Origin: Paraescarpia echinospica
Lineage: Eukaryota > Annelida > Polychaeta > Sabellida > Siboglinidae
Length of the DNA: 64,000 bases
NCBI GenBank assembly: GCA_020002185.1
Contig: CM034533.1
Location: 73,186,805 to 73,250,804 of the forward strand
Reading direction: 5' to 3'
Of the stretch, positions 59,590 through 64,000 are shown piece by piece. Position 1 is the first letter of the stretch; every line of letters starts with the position of its first letter. Both the position numbers and the translations under genes were made by a program. Under the pieces are notes generated by a model that saw nothing but the letters and a program-made list of their open reading frames with translations, did not search any database and had not been told where the DNA came from.

Positions 59590-61206
59590 GGTGATTTACC
59601 CCACAGCCCCGCAGCCTGTGACTTAACCCACCACCCTACACCCTCATCCCGTGATTTATCGTACCTCCCCATGCCCTCAGCCTGTAACTTTCTGTGACTT
59701 ACCCAACCTCCCCACACCCTCACTCTGAGACTTACCCCACCTCCCCACACCCTCACGCTGTGACTTACCCCACATCCTCAGCTGTGACTTACCCCACACC
59801 CTCAGTCTGTGACTTACCCCACCACTTTACACCATCAGCCTGTGACTTACCCCACCACTTTACACCCTCAGCGTGTAAGTTACCCGAATGCCCACACCCT
59901 TAGACTGTGACTTACTCCACCACTTTACACCCTCAGCATGTGACTTACTCCACCACTTTACACCCTCAGCATGTGACTTACTCCACCACTTTACACTCTC
60001 AGCATGTGACTTACTCCACTACTTTACACCCTCAGCATGTGACTTACTACACCACTTTACACCCTCAGCATGTGACTTACTCCACCACTTTACACTCTCA
60101 GCATGTGACTTACTCCACCACTTTACACCCTCAGCATGTGACTTACTCCACCACTTTACACCCTCAGCGTGTAAGTTACCCGAATGCCCACACCCTCAGC
60201 ATGTGACTTACTCCACCACTTTACACTCTCAGCATGTGACTTACTCCACCACTTTACTCCCTCAGCATGTGACTTACTCCACCACTTTACACCCTCAGCA
60301 TGTGACTTACTCCACCACTTTACACTCTCAGCATGTGACTTACTCCACCACTTTACACCCTCAGCATGTGACTTACACTACCTCCCCACACCCTCAGCCT
60401 ATGACTTATCACACTTCTGCACACCCTCAGCCTGTGACTTACCCCACTGCCCCACACCTTTAGCATGTGACTTATCCCACCTCCCCACACCCTCAGCCTG
60501 TGACTTACCACATTTCCGCACACCCTCAGCCTCTGACTTACCCCACTGCCCCACACCTTTAGCATGTGACTTATCCCACCTCCCCACAACCTCAGCCTGT
60601 GACTTACCACAATACGCCACCCCCTCAGCCTGTGGCTTACCCCACCTCCCCACACCCTCAGCCTGTGACTTACCAACCTCCCCATTCCTTCAGCCTGTGA
60701 CTTACCCCACCTCCCCACACCTTAAGCCTGGGATTTACCCCACTGCCCCACACATTTAGCATGTGACTTACCCCACCTCACCACAGCCTGTGACTTACCC
60801 CACTGCCCCACACCCTCAACCTGTGACTTACCCCACCTCCCCACATCCTCAGCTTGTGACTTACCCCACACCCTCAGTATGACTTACCCCACCTCCTCAC
60901 ACCCTCATCCTGTCATTTATTCCACCCCCCACACCCTCAGACTGACTTACCCCACCTCCCTACACCCTCAGTCTGTGATTTACCCCACACCCTCAGTTTG
61001 TGACTTACCCCACAACCTCAGTTTGTGATTTACCCCACACCCTCAGTTTGTGACTTACCACACACCCTCAGTTTGTAATTTACCCACACCCTCAGTTTGT
61101 GACTTATCCCACACCCTCAGTTTGTGATTTACCTACACCCTCACTTTGTGATTTACCCCACACCCTCAGTTTGTGACTTACCCCACACCCTCAGCCTGTG
61201 ACTTAC
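59590..61206. repeat. 33-bp minisatellite made of a splice donor and the end of an exon
   Basis: Read on the minus strand, the unit is gtaagtcacag, then gctgagggtgtgg, then ggaggtggg: 33 bp, or 11 codons, with occasional shorter units of about 25 bp. It matches, base for base in the best copies, the last 21 bases of the beta-mannosidase exon (codons for LRVWGGG) plus the first 12 bases of its intron. A second major form has ccaccactttacac in place of ccacctccccacac. Most units keep a GTAAGT or GTAAAT; some have lost it (ataagt). About 45-50 units lie between 59590 and the true exon edge at 61207. Confidence 0.92.
61201..61206 (-). promoter_or_regulatory. Native 5' splice site of the beta-mannosidase exon
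   Basis: Plus-strand acttac reads gtaagt on the minus strand, directly after the codons for WGGG. It is the first of the repeated donors: the next unit begins 33 bp or less downstream and repeats LRVWGGG plus the donor. Which donor is used in vivo cannot be told from sequence. Using the second one would insert 11 residues ([15 protein letters not shown]) in frame. Confidence 0.7.
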
Positions 61207-61373
61207 CCCACCTCCCCACACCCTCAGCATGTTCATGTTGGCGTCGACGACTGACTGTAGCAGTGAGTGTATGTATGAGGGGGTGACACGCTCCTGGAAG
61301 CTGTCCGCTGGAATCCAGTTGGAACCCTTCATAAACACACGCACACCGTTGATCTTGAAGAAGAACGTCAGAC
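61207..61373 (-). CDS. MANBA: Beta-mannosidase exon (glycoside hydrolase family 2)
   Basis: The minus-strand exon is 167 bp, after acceptor tgtgtag (61374-61380) and before donor gtaagt (61201-61206). It starts in phase 1 (two bases completing a codon) and ends in phase 0 after 55 codons. It reads [19 protein letters not shown], then [19 protein letters not shown], then [28 protein letters not shown] and [11 protein letters not shown] are hallmark stretches of lysosomal beta-mannosidase, near the start of the catalytic barrel. The family enzyme removes terminal beta-mannose from N-glycan fragments in the lysosome. The catalytic Glu residues lie further on and are not in this exon. No other exon of the gene is visible; both adjoining introns are minisatellites. 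Confidence 0.92.
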
Positions 61374-61379
61374 CTACAC

Positions 61380-64000
61380 AAACAAACATCTACAGTCAAC
61401 ACCTGACCCAATACCCAACTCTACACTATGGCAATGGACTAAACATCTAGTCAACACCTGACCCAATACCCAACTCTACACTATGGCAATGGGCCAAACA
61501 TCTACAGTCAACACCTGACCCAATACCCAACTCTACATTATGGCAATGGACTAAACATCTACAGTCAACACCTGACCTAATACCCAACTGTACATTATGG
61601 CAATGGACTAAACATCTACAGTCAACAACTGACCCAATACTCAACTCTACACTATGGCATTGGACCAAACATCTACAGTCAACACCTGACCCAATACCCA
61701 ACTCTACACTACGGCAATGGACCAAACAACTACAGTCAACACCTGACCCAATACCCAACTCTACACTATGGCAATGGACCAAACATCTACAGTCAACATC
61801 TGACCTAATACCCAACTCTACACTATGGCAATGGACCAAACATCTACAGTCAACACCTGACCCAATACCCAACTCTACATTATGGCAATTGTCCAAACAA
61901 CTACAGTCAACACCTGACCTAATACCCAACTCTACACTATGGCAATTGTCCAAACAACTACAGTCAACACCTGATCCAATACCCAACTCTACACTATGGC
62001 AATGGACCAAACATCTACAGTCAACACCTGACCCAATACCCAACTCTACACTATGGCAATGGGCCAAACATCTACAGTCAACACCTGACCCAATACCCAA
62101 CTCTACACTATGGCAATGGACCAAACAACTACAGTCAATACCTGACCCAATACCCAACTCTACATTATGGCAATTGTCCAAACAACTACAGTCAACACCT
62201 GACCTAATACCCAACTCTACACTATGGCAATTGTCCAAACAACTACAGTCAACACCTGATCCAATACCCAACTCTACACTATGGCAATGGACCAAACATC
62301 TACAGTCAACACCTGACCTAATACCCAACTCTACACTATGGCAATTGTCCAAACAACTACAGTCAACACATGATCCAATACCCAACTCTACACTATGGCA
62401 ATGGACCAAACATCGACAGTCAACACCTGACCCAATACCCAACTCTACACTATGGCAATGGACCAAACATCTACAGTCAACACCTGACCCAATACCCAAC
62501 TCTACACTATGGCAATGGACCAAACATCTACAGTCAACACCTGACCCATACTCCAACTCTACACTCATGGCAATGGACCAAACATCTACAGTCAACACCT
62601 GACCCTAATACCTAACTTCTACACTCATGGCAATAATAAACATCTACAACACCTGATCCAAACTCTACACTATGAATGGACCATCTACAGTCAATACCTG
62701 AACTACTCTCTACACTATGGCAATGGACCAAACATCTACAGTCAACACTCACCCAATACTCCAACTCTACACTATGGCAATGGACCAAACAACTATAGTC
62801 AACACCTGACCTAATACCCAACTCTACACTATGGCAATGGGCCAACCATCTACAGTCAACACCTGACCCAATACCCAACTCTACACTATGGCAATGGACT
62901 AAACATCTACAGTCAACACTCTGGACCTAATACCCAACTCTACACTATGGCAATGGACCAAACATCTATAGTCAACACCTGACCTAATACCCAACTCTAC
63001 ACTATGGCAATGGACCAAACATCTACAGTCAACACCTGACCTAATACCCAACTCTACACTATGGCAATGGACCAAACATCTATAGTCAACACCTGACCTA
63101 ATACCCAACTCTACACTATGGCAATGGACCAAACATCTACAGTCAACACCTGACCCAATACCCAACTCTACACTATGGCAATGGACCAAACATCTACAGT
63201 CAACACCTGACCTAGTACCCAACTCTACACTATGGCAATGGACCAAACATCTACAGTCAACACCTGACCTAATACCCAACTCTACACTATGGCAATGGAC
63301 CAAACATCTATAGTCAACACCTGACCTAATACCCAACTCTACACTATGGCAATGGACCAAACATCTACAGTCAACACCTGACCTAATACCCAACTCTACA
63401 CTTTGGCAATGGACCAAACATCTATAGTCAACACCTGACCTAATACCCAACTCTACACTATGGCAATGGACCAAACATCTACAGTCAACACCTGACCCAA
63501 TACCCAACTCTACACTATGGCAATGGACCAAACATCTACAGTCAACACCTGACCTAGTACCCAACTCTACACTATGGCAATGGACCAAACATCTACAGTC
63601 AACACCTGACCTAATACCCAACTCTACACTATGGCAATGGACCAAACATCTACAGTCAACACCTGACCCAATACCCAACTATACACTATGGCAATTGTCC
63701 AAACAACTACAGTCAACACCTGACCTAATACCCAACTCTACACTATGGCAATTGTCCAAACGTCTATAGTCAACACCTGACCTAATACCCAACTCTACAC
63801 TATGGCAATGGACCAAACATCTATAGTCAACACCTGACCTAATACCCAACTCTACACTATGGCAATGGACCAAACATCTACAGTCAACACCTGACCCAAT
63901 ACCCAACTCTACACTATGGCAATGGACCAAACATCTACAGTCAACACCTGACCCAATACCCATCTCTATGGCACCAAACATCTACAGTCAACACCTGGCA
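61380..64000. repeat. 57-bp minisatellite in the intron upstream of the beta-mannosidase exon, about 46 copies
   Basis: The plus-strand unit is ctacagtcaacacctgaccc, then aatacccaactctacactat, then ggcaatggaccaaacat, 57 bp. Common variants are cctaat for cccaat, ctatag for ctacag, and caattgtccaaacaa for caatggaccaaacat. A six-unit (342-bp) super-repeat is visible: cctagtaccc recurs at 63211 and 63553. Because 57 is 19 codons and the unit has few stops, long open frames run on both strands; I treat these as accidents. The array ends close to the acceptor of the exon at 61207-61373 and runs off the window. Confidence 0.93.
62535..62760. repeat. Irregular stretch inside the 57-bp array
   Basis: Units here carry indels: actcatggc for actatggc, cctaatacctaacttct, aataataaacatctacaac and tatgaatggacc. 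Unit lengths are no longer 57. Regular units resume on both sides. It is either an old, degraded segment or an assembly-consensus problem. Confidence 0.6.

Noticed and set aside
59888..60759. 191-codon plus-strand open frames in the 33-bp array
   Set aside because: The unit is 11 codons, so frames run through by arithmetic. The meaningful reading is on the minus strand, as repeats of an exon end and splice donor.
61447..62598. 383-codon open frame on the minus strand, and a 237-codon one on the plus strand, in the 57-bp array
   Set aside because: The unit is 19 codons long and has few stops, so long frames on both strands are expected. The peptide is a simple repeat of the DNA unit, and the region is intronic to the beta-mannosidase gene.

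Overview
The window is eukaryotic, almost certainly animal, DNA. It has AT-rich introns with GT..AG boundaries, small symmetric exons, intronic minisatellites, and one clear exon of animal-type lysosomal beta-mannosidase. An invertebrate (for example a mollusc or other lophotrochozoan) is my guess; the sequence does not settle it. Nothing is prokaryotic: no operons, no Shine-Dalgarno-led genes, no CRISPR. Most stretches open from ATG to stop are accidents of the repeats.

Positions 1-620 are an assembly gap. From 621 to 56051 the plus strand carries one enormous array of tandemly duplicated exon-intron units, about 505 bp each. A unit is an acceptor ending in ..ttaacag, a 126-bp (42-codon) exon, a gtaaat donor, and an AT-rich intron of about 372-396 bp. 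I located 113 exons by eye. Every one is open in the same phase (1-1), so they join into a Ser/Thr/Glu-rich, mucin-like protein of about 4,700 residues in this window alone, with neither start nor stop codon visible. Copies from about 1 to 42 kb are nearly identical and form higher-order duplications: blocks of 1,515, 3,038, 4,038, 6,073 and 7,063 bp. Copies from about 42 to 52 kb are more diverged. At 52.6-56.05 kb the array changes into what looks like an older form. Exon pairs A-B are separated by introns of only 102-107 bp, and two non-canonical Ser/Thr-rich exons lie among them.

From 56052 to 56858 there is unassigned sequence with a TATA-like box, possibly a solo LTR or promoter fragment, then a gap of exactly 1,000 N (56859-57858). 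From 57859 to the end the minus strand carries part of a beta-mannosidase gene (MANBA family). One exon lies at 61207-61373, flanked by three minisatellites: 37-bp units (57859-59335), 33-bp units (about 59590-61206) and 57-bp units (about 61380-64000). The 33-bp unit is a tandem copy of the exon's own 3' end plus its 5' splice site. The 37-bp unit looks like the 3' splice site and first codons of the next exon. Both ends of one intron therefore seem to have been multiplied. The mucin-like gene (plus) and the beta-mannosidase gene (minus) converge on the gap.

The most unusual features are the in-frame array of more than 100 exons with its hybrid exons and junction-residue classes, and the splice-site-derived minisatellites.
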